Source: Saprospiraceae bacterium
GTDB lineage: Bacteria; Bacteroidota; Bacteroidia; Chitinophagales; Saprospiraceae
Length of the DNA stretch: 45,007 bases
Assembly: GCA_020631105.1 (NCBI GenBank)
Contig: JAHDHW010000002.1
Location: forward strand, 34,905 to 79,911
Direction of reading: 5' to 3'
Of the stretch, positions 34,326 through 43,300 are shown in pieces. A model generated the notes under the pieces. It made no database searches. It saw only the letters and a list, made by a program, of their open reading frames with translations, and was not told the origin of the DNA. Made by a program: the position numbers and the translations under genes. Numbering within the stretch: the stretch's first letter is position 1; each line of letters starts with the position of its first letter.

Positions 34326-35099
34326 TTAAAATCTCAGGTGCTTGATGGTTTGTGTACCGTTGATTAATTGCTTTAGAGAATCAATTCCAATTTTAAGATG
34401 CAGGTCTGCAAATCTTTGCGTGACGACAATATCGCTCGCTTCTGTTTTAACACCTTCCGGAACCATCGGCATATCCGAAACAAGCAGTAAGGCACCGGCT
34501 GGAATATGATTTTTAAAGGCTGCCACAAAAATAGTTGCCGTCTCCATATCAATAGCGATAGGCCGTAATGACTTAAGGTACTTTTTGAAATCGCGGCGAT
34601 GCTCCCAAACCCTCTTGTTGGTAGTATAAACTGTCCCTGTCCAGTAGTCTTGATCGTATTCGCGAATGGTGGTTGAGATTGCTTTTTGGAGTGCGAAGGC
34701 AGGTAGTGCAGGAACTTCCGGTGGTAAATAATCATTAGATGTTCCTTCTCCTCTTATGGCAGCAATTGGTAGTATAAAATCCCCAACCTTATTTTTTTTA
34801 CTTTTGATTCCACCGCATTTCCCAAGAAAAATACAAGCTTTAGGCATGACTGCTGTAAGCAGATCAATGATTGTCCCCGCATTCGGACTTCCCATTCCAA
34901 AGTTAATAATGGTGATGTTTTCGGCCGTTGCGGCAAGCATCGAACGATCCTTTCCGGTGACTTCAACGCCATGCCATTCGGCGAAGGTGTAGACGTATTT
35001 ACTAAAATTTACAAGGATGAAGTATTCTCCAAAATCTTCTAATGCAGTCCCTGTATAGCGAGGGAGCCAGTTGTCTACGATTTCTTTTTTTGTTTTCAT
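34326..35099 (-). CDS. AMP nucleosidase (nucleoside phosphorylase fold)
   Basis: 257 residues, matching the short AMP nucleosidases of Bacteroidota rather than the roughly 480-residue E. coli Amn. It splits AMP into adenine and ribose 5-phosphate. The purine phosphorylase fold shows in IINFGMGSPNAGTIIDLL, CIFLGKCGGIK, TNKRVWEHRRDF and the substrate-binding IAIDMETATIFVAAF, with LLVSDMPMVPEGVKT near the end. Start at ATG 35099; a -7 element lies 14 bases upstream. Its neighbour carB points to nucleotide metabolism, but they have separate transcripts. Confidence 0.9.
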   Translation of the reverse strand: MKTKKEIVDNWLPRYTGTALEDFGEYFILVNFSKYVYTFAEWHGVEVTGKDRSMLAATAENITIINFGMGSPNAGTIIDLLTAVMPKACIFLGKCGGIKSKKNKVGDFILPIAAIRGEGTSNDYLPPEVPALPAFALQKAISTTIREYDQDYWTGTVYTTNKRVWEHRRDFKKYLKSLRPIAIDMETATIFVAAFKNHIPAGALLLVSDMPMVPEGVKTEASDIVVTQRFADLHLKIGIDSLKQLINGTQTIKHLRF

Positions 35100-35112
35100 G
35101 AGTCCAATTTAA

Positions 35113-35120
35113 CAAAAATA
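35113..35120 (-). promoter_or_regulatory. -7 element upstream of the AMP nucleosidase gene
   Basis: Reads TATTTTTG on the minus strand, an exact TAnnTTTG match with 13 bases to the start codon. A -33 TTG at the usual spacing was not found. Confidence 0.35.
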
Positions 35121-35183
35121 TATACATCAATATCGATGATAACTAGCTCCCTCTTTAATCTTATACTTTATTTAACCTTCGAC

Positions 35184-38000
35184 TTATCTTGTCAGGTACA
35201 TCGAACGGTTACGAACAAGTTCTCTAAAGAACGGGTCACTAGTATCTTTTATAAAGTGGATAGCTTCTCCCGTTGACTTCATTTCCGGTCCAAGGTTCTT
35301 GTCCACATTTGGAAACTTGTTAAAGGAGAATACCGGAACTTTAATAGCATATCCTTCCAATTTTTTCTCAATTGTAAAGTCTTTCAGCTTATGTGTTCCT
35401 AACATCACCTTCGTAGCGATCTTTAAATAAGGGACCTGATGTGCTTTTGCAATAAATGGCGTGGTACGAGATGCTCTCGGGTTTGCTTCAATCACATAGA
35501 CTTTCTCTCCTTTGATTGCGAACTGAATGTTGATAAGTCCTTTGATCTTTAGAGCAAAGGCTAGTTTTTTAGTGTACTCAATCATCTGGTCAATGACCGC
35601 TTGCGATAGGCTATATGGAGGAAGCACCGCAGAGCTGTCACCAGAGTGAATACCTGCTGGTTCAATATGCTCCATGATACCCATGATTAATACCTCATCT
35701 CCATCACAGATGGCATCAATTTCGGCTTCTTTAGCACGCTCCAGGAATTGATCAATCAATACTTTATTATCTGGTAAGTGCTTGAAGATGCTTAATACGT
35801 GTCGCTCTAATTCTTCATCGTTGATAACGATTCTCATACGCTGTCCTCCTAGTACATAAGATGGACGAACAAGTACGGGGTAAGAAACCCGGTTTGCAAT
35901 TTCCAAAGCTTCGTCTGCATCATCGGCCACTCCGTATTCTGGATAAGGGATGTCAAGGTCTTTTAAGAGATCAGAGAATCGGCCACGATCTTCAGCCAGG
36001 TCAAGTGCATCATAACTAGAACCGATAATGTTAATGCCGTTTTTGTGGAACTTCTCAGCAAGTTTCAAAGCGGTTTGACCGCCTAATTGAACAATGACTC
36101 CTTCTGGTTTCTCAAGCTCCAGGATTTCTTTGATATGTTCCCAGTAAACGGGTTCAAAGTATAGTTTATCTGCTACATCAAAATCTGTAGAAACTGTTTC
36201 CGGATTACAGTTGATCATGATAGACTCATAACCCGCTTCTTTGATGGCCATCAATCCGTGGACACAGCAGTAATCAAACTCGATTCCCTGACCAATTCGG
36301 TTAGGACCTGATCCAAGGATGACAATTTTTTTGTTATCTGAAGGGATACTTTCATTCTCTTCATCAAAGGTAGAGTAGAAGTATGGTGTTTGTGCTTCGA
36401 ACTCCGCAGCACAGGTATCTACCACTTTGTAAGTTCTACGGATGCCGATTTTTTTACGTTGGCGGGTTACTTCTTTTTCATTGATACGAAGTAACCAGGC
36501 GATTTGAGCATCAGAGTATCCAACTTCTTTCAACTCTCTGAAAAAATCTTCTGGAATGTCTTCTGCTACATTATATCTAAGTAATCTTTCCTCCATTTTC
36601 ACCAAGCGTTTGATTTGCTTAATGAACCAAGGATCAATTAAGGTCAACTTTTGAACAGTCTTCTCCGGGACTCCCAGTCTAAGTGCATCCTTAAGTCGAT
36701 AGATTCGATCATCACTTACTTGCTCTAGACGGTCAAGGATATCAGAGGTTCTGATCCATTCTTTTTTGTCAGCACCTAATCCGGTACGGTTATTCTCTTG
36801 CGACTGACAAGCTTTCTGTAACGCTTCGAGGAAGTTTCGACCAATGGCCATTACTTCTCCTACAGATTTCATTTGTAAACCTAATCGGTGATCAGCACCA
36901 TGGAATTTAGCAAAGTTCCAACGAGGCATTTTTACAATTACATAGTCCAGTGTAGGTTCGAAAAATGCGGAAGTAGTTTTGGTGATTTGATTTTTCAATT
37001 CATCCAGTGTGTAACCTATTGCAAGTTTAGCTGCAATTTTTGCGATCGGATATCCTGTTGCTTTACTCGCCAAAGCAGAAGAGCGGGATACCCGAGGGTT
37101 GATCTCAATAACAATTAATTTTTCGGTTACAGGATCTTGGCTAAATTGAATATTACAGCCACCGGCAAAATTTCCAAGAGAGCGCATAGCCTGAATGGCT
37201 TCGTTACGCATTTGCTGGTAAGCCTTATCTGAAAGTGTCATCGCCGGAGCCACGGTAATACTATCTCCGGTGTGGATACCCATTGGGTCCAGATTTTCTA
37301 CAGTACAAATAATAACAACATTATCATTCGAATCCCGCAGTAGTTCCAATTCAAACTCTTTCCATCCTAATACTGCTTTTTCGACTAGTACCTCATGGGT
37401 AGGAGACATATCCAGTCCTCGACGTAAAGCTGCATCAAACTCATCTTCCTTGTGGACAAAACCACCACCTGTACCTCCTAAAGTATAGGAAGGTCGAATT
37501 ACTAATGGATAACCAATCTTCTGAGCAGCATCTTTTCCTTCTAAGAAAGAATTGGCAATGTAAGAAGGCGCAACACTAAGCCCGATGTCGATCATATGCT
37601 TACGAAACGCTTCTCTGTTTTCTGTTAATTCAATGGCGTCAAGATCAACACCGATTAACTTGACATTATATTTATCCCATACCCCTTGTTTTCCGGCTTC
37701 GATTGCAAGGTTCAATGCGGTCTGACCTCCCATAGTTGGGAGAACTGCATCTATTTGCCTTTCTTCTAAAACCTGAGTAATACTTTCGACAGTGAGGGGG
37801 AGGAGATAAATATGATCTGCAGTGACCGGATCGGTCATGATGGTAGCGGGATTGGAATTGATTAGCGTAACTTCGATACCTTCTTCTCGAAGGGAGCGAG
37901 AAGCCTGTGTTCCGGAGTAATCAAATTCACAAGCTTGACCGATAATAATCGGTCCACTACCGATAATCAAAATGGACTTAATTGACTTATCTCTTGGCAT
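35184..38000 (-). CDS. carB: Carbamoyl-phosphate synthase large subunit
   Basis: 938 residues from the ATG at 38000 (PRDKSIKSILIIGSGPI follows); a TTG seven codons upstream is in frame but lies inside a hairpin leader. Two homologous ATP-grasp halves are complete: the first with QACEFDYSGTQASRSLREEG and SYTLGGTGGGF, the second with NRIGQGIEFDYCCVH and SYVLGGQRM, joined by the oligomerisation region. It makes carbamoyl phosphate for pyrimidines and arginine. The protein stops just after the second half (KSTGEAIHFIKDTSDPFFRELV); the C-terminal MGS-like allosteric domain of about 130 residues present in E. coli (1073 residues) is missing. carA is not in the window. A well-formed promoter and a leader hairpin precede the gene. 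Confidence 0.96.
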   Translation of the reverse strand: MPRDKSIKSILIIGSGPIIIGQACEFDYSGTQASRSLREEGIEVTLINSNPATIMTDPVTADHIYLLPLTVESITQVLEERQIDAVLPTMGGQTALNLAIEAGKQGVWDKYNVKLIGVDLDAIELTENREAFRKHMIDIGLSVAPSYIANSFLEGKDAAQKIGYPLVIRPSYTLGGTGGGFVHKEDEFDAALRRGLDMSPTHEVLVEKAVLGWKEFELELLRDSNDNVVIICTVENLDPMGIHTGDSITVAPAMTLSDKAYQQMRNEAIQAMRSLGNFAGGCNIQFSQDPVTEKLIVIEINPRVSRSSALASKATGYPIAKIAAKLAIGYTLDELKNQITKTTSAFFEPTLDYVIVKMPRWNFAKFHGADHRLGLQMKSVGEVMAIGRNFLEALQKACQSQENNRTGLGADKKEWIRTSDILDRLEQVSDDRIYRLKDALRLGVPEKTVQKLTLIDPWFIKQIKRLVKMEERLLRYNVAEDIPEDFFRELKEVGYSDAQIAWLLRINEKEVTRQRKKIGIRRTYKVVDTCAAEFEAQTPYFYSTFDEENESIPSDNKKIVILGSGPNRIGQGIEFDYCCVHGLMAIKEAGYESIMINCNPETVSTDFDVADKLYFEPVYWEHIKEILELEKPEGVIVQLGGQTALKLAEKFHKNGINIIGSSYDALDLAEDRGRFSDLLKDLDIPYPEYGVADDADEALEIANRVSYPVLVRPSYVLGGQRMRIVINDEELERHVLSIFKHLPDNKVLIDQFLERAKEAEIDAICDGDEVLIMGIMEHIEPAGIHSGDSSAVLPPYSLSQAVIDQMIEYTKKLAFALKIKGLINIQFAIKGEKVYVIEANPRASRTTPFIAKAHQVPYLKIATKVMLGTHKLKDFTIEKKLEGYAIKVPVFSFNKFPNVDKNLGPEMKSTGEAIHFIKDTSDPFFRELVRNRSMYLTR

Positions 38001-38014
38001 GAGTGCAGTTTTTA

Positions 38015-38043
38015 AGCCCAACCGCCCGTGTAACAGTTGGGCT
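38015..38043 (-). promoter_or_regulatory. Hairpin in the carB leader
   Basis: AGCCCAAC at 38015-38022 and GTTGGGCT at 38036-38043 form an 8-bp GC-rich stem with a 13-base loop, 14 bases upstream of the carB ATG and inside the predicted transcript. The hairpin is flanked by a direct repeat of GTTTTTAA (38008-38015 and 38045-38052). It has no U-run in carB orientation, so it is not a simple terminator; a translational control or attenuation element is possible. Confidence 0.5.
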
Positions 38044-38062
38044 GGTTTTTAAATTTTGGCTG

Positions 38063-38091
38063 CAAATATACACCTTGAATGCTATTTCAAA
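38063..38091 (-). promoter_or_regulatory. carB promoter
   Basis: On the minus strand TTTG (38088-38091) is followed after 17 bases by TATATTTG (38063-38070), an exact match to the Bacteroidota consensus at both boxes. Transcription would begin near 38055, giving a leader of about 55 bases. Confidence 0.65.
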
Positions 38092-38178
38092 GAAAAGCCT
38101 GAGGGTTTATTTAAACTTTTTTTTATTGGCCTATAAAATCCGCTTTTTTATGAAGTAATCTTGGATAAAAAGAATGCT

Positions 38179-38892
38179 CTATTCTACCTTAAGATTGATT
38201 GGTGCAGCGTAAAATTCTGTTTCTGTAGCGGACCTTACAAGGTCGCTTTCCATAAGGACTAACTCTTTTGTAATGACAGACATTTCTAGGTTGCCAGTGG
38301 GGAGGTCCTTTACTTGCGGAGCAGAAAAGCTGACTTTATTAGATGTAGTCGGTCCTTTTAGGTCAAGATTGAAAGCACGGTTTTGTTCGTCTGTAAAAAA
38401 CAAAACGATTGATTGATTCTCATTTAGTGGAGCACCCTTCCAGCTCAGGTCAAAACCTTTGGTTTTTTGTATCGTACTGCCGTCAACGCTGAAAGAAGTG
38501 ATGGGCTTAAGCTTTAATGAATGTTTGAAACTAGGAAAGCGTTCATCCTCCATTTCGAATTCATAATTCTTTTTGTATGGTCCATGCTGTCGAAACTCGT
38601 AGCGTATAACTGTTTTGGGTGCACTAAAACTTCGAAGCTTCATCTCTTGATGCTCGAATTTGACGGACTTAATCATTATTGGTTTTGGTTGGGTTCCTTT
38701 CTTGGTAGCATTAAAACTAACCTCGACTTTTAATGCCTCCTCGGGCTCAAGATACCTAAGGTAGTATTGCGCAGCGATAACATTATCTATTCGCTGATCT
38801 CCCCGCGACTGCGGGTTCGAACTAGGATCGGATTGACATCCAAGGAGCATTATAGTAAGGTATGGGATTAAAATCTGGAATATGAGTTTCAT
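38179..38892 (-). CDS. Uncharacterised lipoprotein
   Basis: 237 residues with a lipoprotein signal (lipobox LLGC, cysteine at residue 19) followed by a Ser/Asn/Pro/Gln linker. The rest is predicted mostly beta: YYLRYLEPEEALKVEVSFN, the KSVKFEHQEMKLRSF stretch and a possible Ig-like C-terminal half (FDLSWKGAPLNENQSIVLFFTDEQN). I recognise no family. It is divergent from the dehydrogenase at 38987 with 94 bases between, and upstream of carB in the same direction, but carB has its own promoter. A -7 element CAAAAGTA (complement TACTTTTG) lies at 38926-38933. Confidence 0.75.
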   Translation of the reverse strand: MKLIFQILIPYLTIMLLGCQSDPSSNPQSRGDQRIDNVIAAQYYLRYLEPEEALKVEVSFNATKKGTQPKPIMIKSVKFEHQEMKLRSFSAPKTVIRYEFRQHGPYKKNYEFEMEDERFPSFKHSLKLKPITSFSVDGSTIQKTKGFDLSWKGAPLNENQSIVLFFTDEQNRAFNLDLKGPTTSNKVSFSAPQVKDLPTGNLEMSVITKELVLMESDLVRSATETEFYAAPINLKVE

Positions 38893-38925
38893 GTCTGAAT
38901 TGATTTACCATTAAAATTAACATCA

Positions 38926-38933
38926 CAAAAGTA
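38926..38933 (-). promoter_or_regulatory. -7 element of the uncharacterised lipoprotein gene
   Basis: Reads TACTTTTG on the minus strand, an exact TAnnTTTG match, 33 bases upstream of the ATG at 38892. No -33 TTG. Confidence 0.4.
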
Positions 38934-38986
38934 AAGTATTCCACTAAAACCATAGAATTGAATTACCTTCGCAGCAAAGGATTAAT

Positions 38987-39925
38987 ATGAAAAAAGCCTT
39001 AGTGACAGATGGTGTACACCCTTTGCTGATTGAAGGGTTGGAAAACCTTGGATATCATTGTGATTATCACCCAAAGATTAGTTTGGAAGATACCTTCGCA
39101 ATGATTGAACCTTATGAAGGGCTCATTATTAATAGTAAGATTATTGTTGATCGTAAGTTCTTAGATCGTGCGAAGCATTTGCGTTTTTTGGGCCGTCTGG
39201 GCTCAGGAATGGAAATTATAGACCAAGAATATGCCAGGGAAAAAGGCGTAGCGGTGTTTAGTGCTCCGGATGGAAATTGTAATGCGGTTGGAGAGCATGC
39301 GCTGGGAATGTTGTTAGCCTTGGCGAATAAGTTTTTGAGAGGAGATCGCCAGGTGCGCCAAAAACAATGGAATCGAGAGGAGAGTAGAGGCTTTGAATTA
39401 ATGGGACGTACGATAGGAATTATAGGTTTTGGGCATACAGGTCGCAGTTTTGCTAAAAAGCTTTCGGGAATGGATATGCGAATTCTTGCATATGATAAGT
39501 ATAAAACTAATTACACCACTGATTTCCCTTACGTAGTGGAGTCGGATATGGATACTATATATAAGGAGTGTGATATCATTAGTTTTCATTTGCCATTGAC
39601 GCAGGAAGTTATTCATTTGGTTGATGATGATTTTGTTGATAAATGTAAGAGGGGGGTTATTTTGATTAATACCTCAAGAGGTAAAGTGATAAAAACCTAT
39701 ACGCTAATTGAAGGATTGGAGGATGGACGAATTGGAGGGGCTTGTCTGGACGTATTCGAAAATGAAAAGACGGCGACTTTTAGCCCTGAAGAGCATTTTT
39801 TGTATGATCGACTTTATGCTTCTGAGCAAGTGATCTTATCCCCTCATGTTGCAGGATGGACAGTAGAATCTAAACGTCGCTTGGCTGCTATTCTCTTGCG
39901 TAAAATTACTGAGTTGGTAAATTAA
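38987..39925 (+). CDS. D-2-hydroxyacid dehydrogenase, phosphoglycerate dehydrogenase-like
   Basis: 312 residues, the short form without a C-terminal ACT domain. The NAD-binding Rossmann motif is IGIIGFGHTGRSFAKKL near residue 145; the catalytic residues are the arginine in NTSRGKVI, the glutamate in LDVFENE and the histidine in LSPHVAGWT. It most likely oxidises 3-phosphoglycerate in serine synthesis or a related 2-hydroxyacid. The early part (FLGRLGSGMEIID) is typical of PGDH, with a substrate loop GSG. It starts at ATG and is divergent from the lipoprotein gene; TACCTTCG at 38964-38971 is a near match to a -7 box. A hairpin terminator follows. Confidence 0.88.
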   Translation: MKKALVTDGVHPLLIEGLENLGYHCDYHPKISLEDTFAMIEPYEGLIINSKIIVDRKFLDRAKHLRFLGRLGSGMEIIDQEYAREKGVAVFSAPDGNCNAVGEHALGMLLALANKFLRGDRQVRQKQWNREESRGFELMGRTIGIIGFGHTGRSFAKKLSGMDMRILAYDKYKTNYTTDFPYVVESDMDTIYKECDIISFHLPLTQEVIHLVDDDFVDKCKRGVILINTSRGKVIKTYTLIEGLEDGRIGGACLDVFENEKTATFSPEEHFLYDRLYASEQVILSPHVAGWTVESKRRLAAILLRKITELVN

Positions 39926-39971
39926 ACTTTCTTATATTTGTCCTCCTAGAGACGCTGATCTTTATTTCCAC

Positions 39972-39999
39972 AAAGCTTTAACAGACAAAGGTGCTTTTT
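39972..39999 (+). terminator. Possible terminator after the 2-hydroxyacid dehydrogenase gene
   Basis: AAAGC at 39972-39976 pairs with GCTTT at 39993-39997, inner CTTT/AAAG pairing is possible, and five T residues follow the GC. Weak but in the right place, 47 bases after the stop. Confidence 0.4.
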
Positions 40000-40253
40000 A
40001 ATTCGTTGATGTAAAGGCTCTTGCAAAAAGTTTTAGCAAAATAGAAACCTGACTTATTCTAAAAAACAGTAGATTAATTCCTAGCTTATTTTGCTAACTT
40101 GCATGTTATTACCTCTTATATGTTTATAATAATAAAAAACTAAAGAGGCACCTACACTAACTATCTATCACCGTTGAACTCGAACTTAAGCCGCACTAAT
40201 AGGCTGTAACTGTTTCATTGCCGATGTCAAAATATGGACATGCGGGGTGTTAT

Positions 40254-40261
40254 TAGTTTTG
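40254..40261 (+). promoter_or_regulatory. -7 element upstream of the TonB-dependent receptor gene
   Basis: TAGTTTTG matches TAnnTTTG exactly, 85 bases before the ATG at 40346. No TTG at -33. It also argues against the in-frame upstream start at 40247, which would lie in this box. Confidence 0.35.
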
Positions 40262-40345
40262 AAAACATTGTTAATTTTCTTAACATTGTGCGTTATTTTT
40301 AAATCTAACGAAAACGTCAATTTTATTATAATAAAACAAGATTGT

Positions 40346-43300
40346 ATGACACGTATTTTACTACTCTCACTAAGCTTTTTAATGTTTAGTGTTCTGGCAG
40401 TTGCTCAGACCGCCATCTACGGTAAAGTGACAGATGAAGAAACCGCTGAGGATCTCATCTACGCAAATATCGTATTAGAAAAGAATGGTGTCTTCGCGGC
40501 TGGAGGTTCTACGGACTTTGAGGGCAACTATAGTATACCTGTAGACCCTGGTACGTATAACGTAAAAATCTCCTACACGGGATATCCTGACCGACTTATC
40601 ACAGATGTAATTGTGAAAGCTGGTCAAAGTACTAAACTTGATATTGCCTTAGCACAAGGTATCAATATCGAAACAGTTGTGGTTACTGGTTATAAGGTAC
40701 CGCTTATTGAACAAGATAACACCACACAGGGTGGAACCTTGACTAGTGAGCAGATCAGAAACTTACCCACAAAAAACATTTCTGCCTTAGCGGCTACTAC
40801 AGCCGGTCTTTCTCAGGCTGATGAAGGAGGTGATATCACCGTTCGTGGATCACGTGCAGATGCAACCGATTATTATATCGATGGTATCCGGGTACGAGGT
40901 TCTGCGAGTTTGATTCCTCAATCAGAGATTGATCAGTTACAAGTAATCACAGGTGGTATTGAAGCTCAGTATGGTGATGTGACAGGGGGAATTATCTCGA
41001 TCACAACCAAAGGACCTTCTGCTAAATTTGGAGGTAGTTTGGAGTTAGAGACATCAGAGTACTTAGATGACTACGGTTATCAACTTGGTTCTTTTAACTT
41101 AAGTGGCCCTATCCTCAAGAAGAAATCTACCGGAGAGTCTATTTTAGGATTCCGGGTAGCTGCACAGTATCGTTATAATAAGGATGATGACCCTCCTGCG
41201 ACAGATACTTATGTAGCAAAAGATGAAGTACTTGCGGAGTTGGCGGAAAATCCGGTTACTATTGTTGGTGGTTCTAGAATTGCTGCTGCAGAGTTTTTGA
41301 CTAATGACGATGTGGAAATTATGGATTTCCAACCAAACGAAGAATCAACAAGAATTGATATTACAGGTAAATTAGATGCTCGTTTAAGTAAAGCAATCGA
41401 TGTAACTTTCACAGGTTCTTATTCTTACTCTGAAAATCAATTTACGCCAGGTACTGGCTTTGGAAATAATAGCTGGCAATTACTAAACTCTGCTAATAAT
41501 CCAATTGATTATAATACTCGATATAGAGGTAACTTCCGTTTCCGTCACCGTTTGGGAGGTGCTGGAGTTGCAACAGATGAAAGTGGAGAAGCAGCAAAGA
41601 AAGCATCAGTAATTCAAAATGCCCAGTATACACTTCAATTCGGATATGAAAAAGATTTGAACGAATTGAATGACCAACGTCATCAGGAAAACCTGTTTGA
41701 TTATGGTTATATCGGTCAATTTGACAGAGAGTGGACAGCAGTTCCTACGCTTCAAAGTAATTTTAGCGGAGCTGTTGAGATTCCAGGTACTCCATTTAGA
41801 ATTGCTCATGGGGATTATCAGGAAAATTTCACCGGTTATACACCTGGTGCAATTAACCCGGGCTTAGTTAATTATAATAATAACATTGATGTTAGTGATC
41901 TTAATAGCTTTGTTGTTATTAACGGACAATTTCAGGCAGATGTAACCAATGCCTGGGATATGTGGACTAATATCAACCAGATTTATAACTTATCCAGAAA
42001 AAGAGATAACGACTTATATACATTTACTGCTAATAGTTCTTTTGACTTCCTTCCTGGAGGTTCTGAAAAAGGTCGCCACTCTATTCAGTTTGGTATTTTA
42101 TATGAGCAGCGATTTAACAGACAGCATGAAATAAACCCGCGTGGTCTATGGCAAGTTGCTGATCAACAGGTTAATCGTCACATCTTAGGTATTGATACTT
42201 CTAATGTAATAGGTACGTTTGAGGCAGATGGTTTTATTGGTGGTTTGTTAGAGCAAATTAATGGAAATAGTACACTGGATCAATTTGGAACATTTGTTAG
42301 TGAAGATGCCGTAGCAGGTAACCTATTCTACCAAAACGTTCGAACGCTTACCGGACAGGCAGTTGGAGAGTATGTTAATATAGATGCTCTAGACCCAAGT
42401 TCTTTGAGCCTTGGTATGTTTGCAGCACGAGAGTTAACAGATGCCAACTCTGTACTTGGCCTCGATTATTACGGATATGATTATACCGGTCAAAAGTTAG
42501 GGAATGACGTAACTTTTGATGATTTCTTCTCTGCGAGAGATGCTAATGGTATTCGTACTTTACCGGTAGCAGCTTATCAACCTATTTATTCTGCAGCATA
42601 CATTCAGGATAAATTTACATTCAAAGATATCATCTTCCGTGTAGGTTTACGTGTTGATCGTTTCGATGCAAATACAAAAGTATTGAAAGATCGATTCTCA
42701 CTATATGAAGTACAAACTGCTGATGAGTTCTATGGTGGAGTACTACCTGCTGGTGTTGAAGGAGACTTCCGAGTATATACTGAAGATGCTGATTCTGATG
42801 TAGTAAAAGCATTTAGAAAAGGCGAACAATGGTATTTCGCAGACGGTAGCCCAGCGAATGATGGAAACGTTATCTTTGGTACAAGTGCTGTATTCCCTAG
42901 ATATAAGCAAACTGAAGCGGGGTCAGTTCCTAATATCCGAGATGAAAGCTTTAATGTGAGTTCTTCATTTGAGGATTATGAGCCTCAGGTTAACTGGATG
43001 CCTCGTTTAGCATTCTCTTTCCCGATTTCAGATGCAGCAAACTTCTTTGCTCACTATGATATCCTTGTACAAAGACCTGGTTCACGTAACTTCGCATCCG
43101 CATTGGATTACTACTACTTTACGGATCGACCTGATGTGAACAACCCTGATCTACGTCCTGAGCGTACGATTGACTATGAGGTAGGTTTCCAACAGAAATT
43201 ATCAAACAGTTCTGCGATCAAGATTGCGGCTTACTACAAAGAGCTTCGTGATATGATTCAGGCAAGAACATATTTATATGTACCTGTTGTAGGACAATAT

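Larger units (their letters stand above)
39926..40345 (+). other. 420-base region upstream of the TonB-dependent receptor gene
   Basis: Contains the terminator of the dehydrogenase gene near 39972, a -7-like element at 40254 and a second weaker TTG/TATTTTTA pair at 40268-40301. CCTCTT near 40113 and AAGAGG near 40143 form a loose inverted repeat. Otherwise AT-rich without an ORF, tRNA or repeat; probably the long regulated leader of the receptor gene. Confidence 0.4.

Noticed and set aside
38001-38021. TTG at 38021 as the carB start
   Set aside because: It falls inside the leader hairpin, and CarB proteins typically begin with MPRDKSI-like sequence, which the ATG at 38000 gives.
40247-40345. 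A 33-residue N-terminal extension of the TonB-dependent receptor
   Set aside because: It places a second hydrophobic stretch before a perfectly good signal peptide and overlaps a -7 box.
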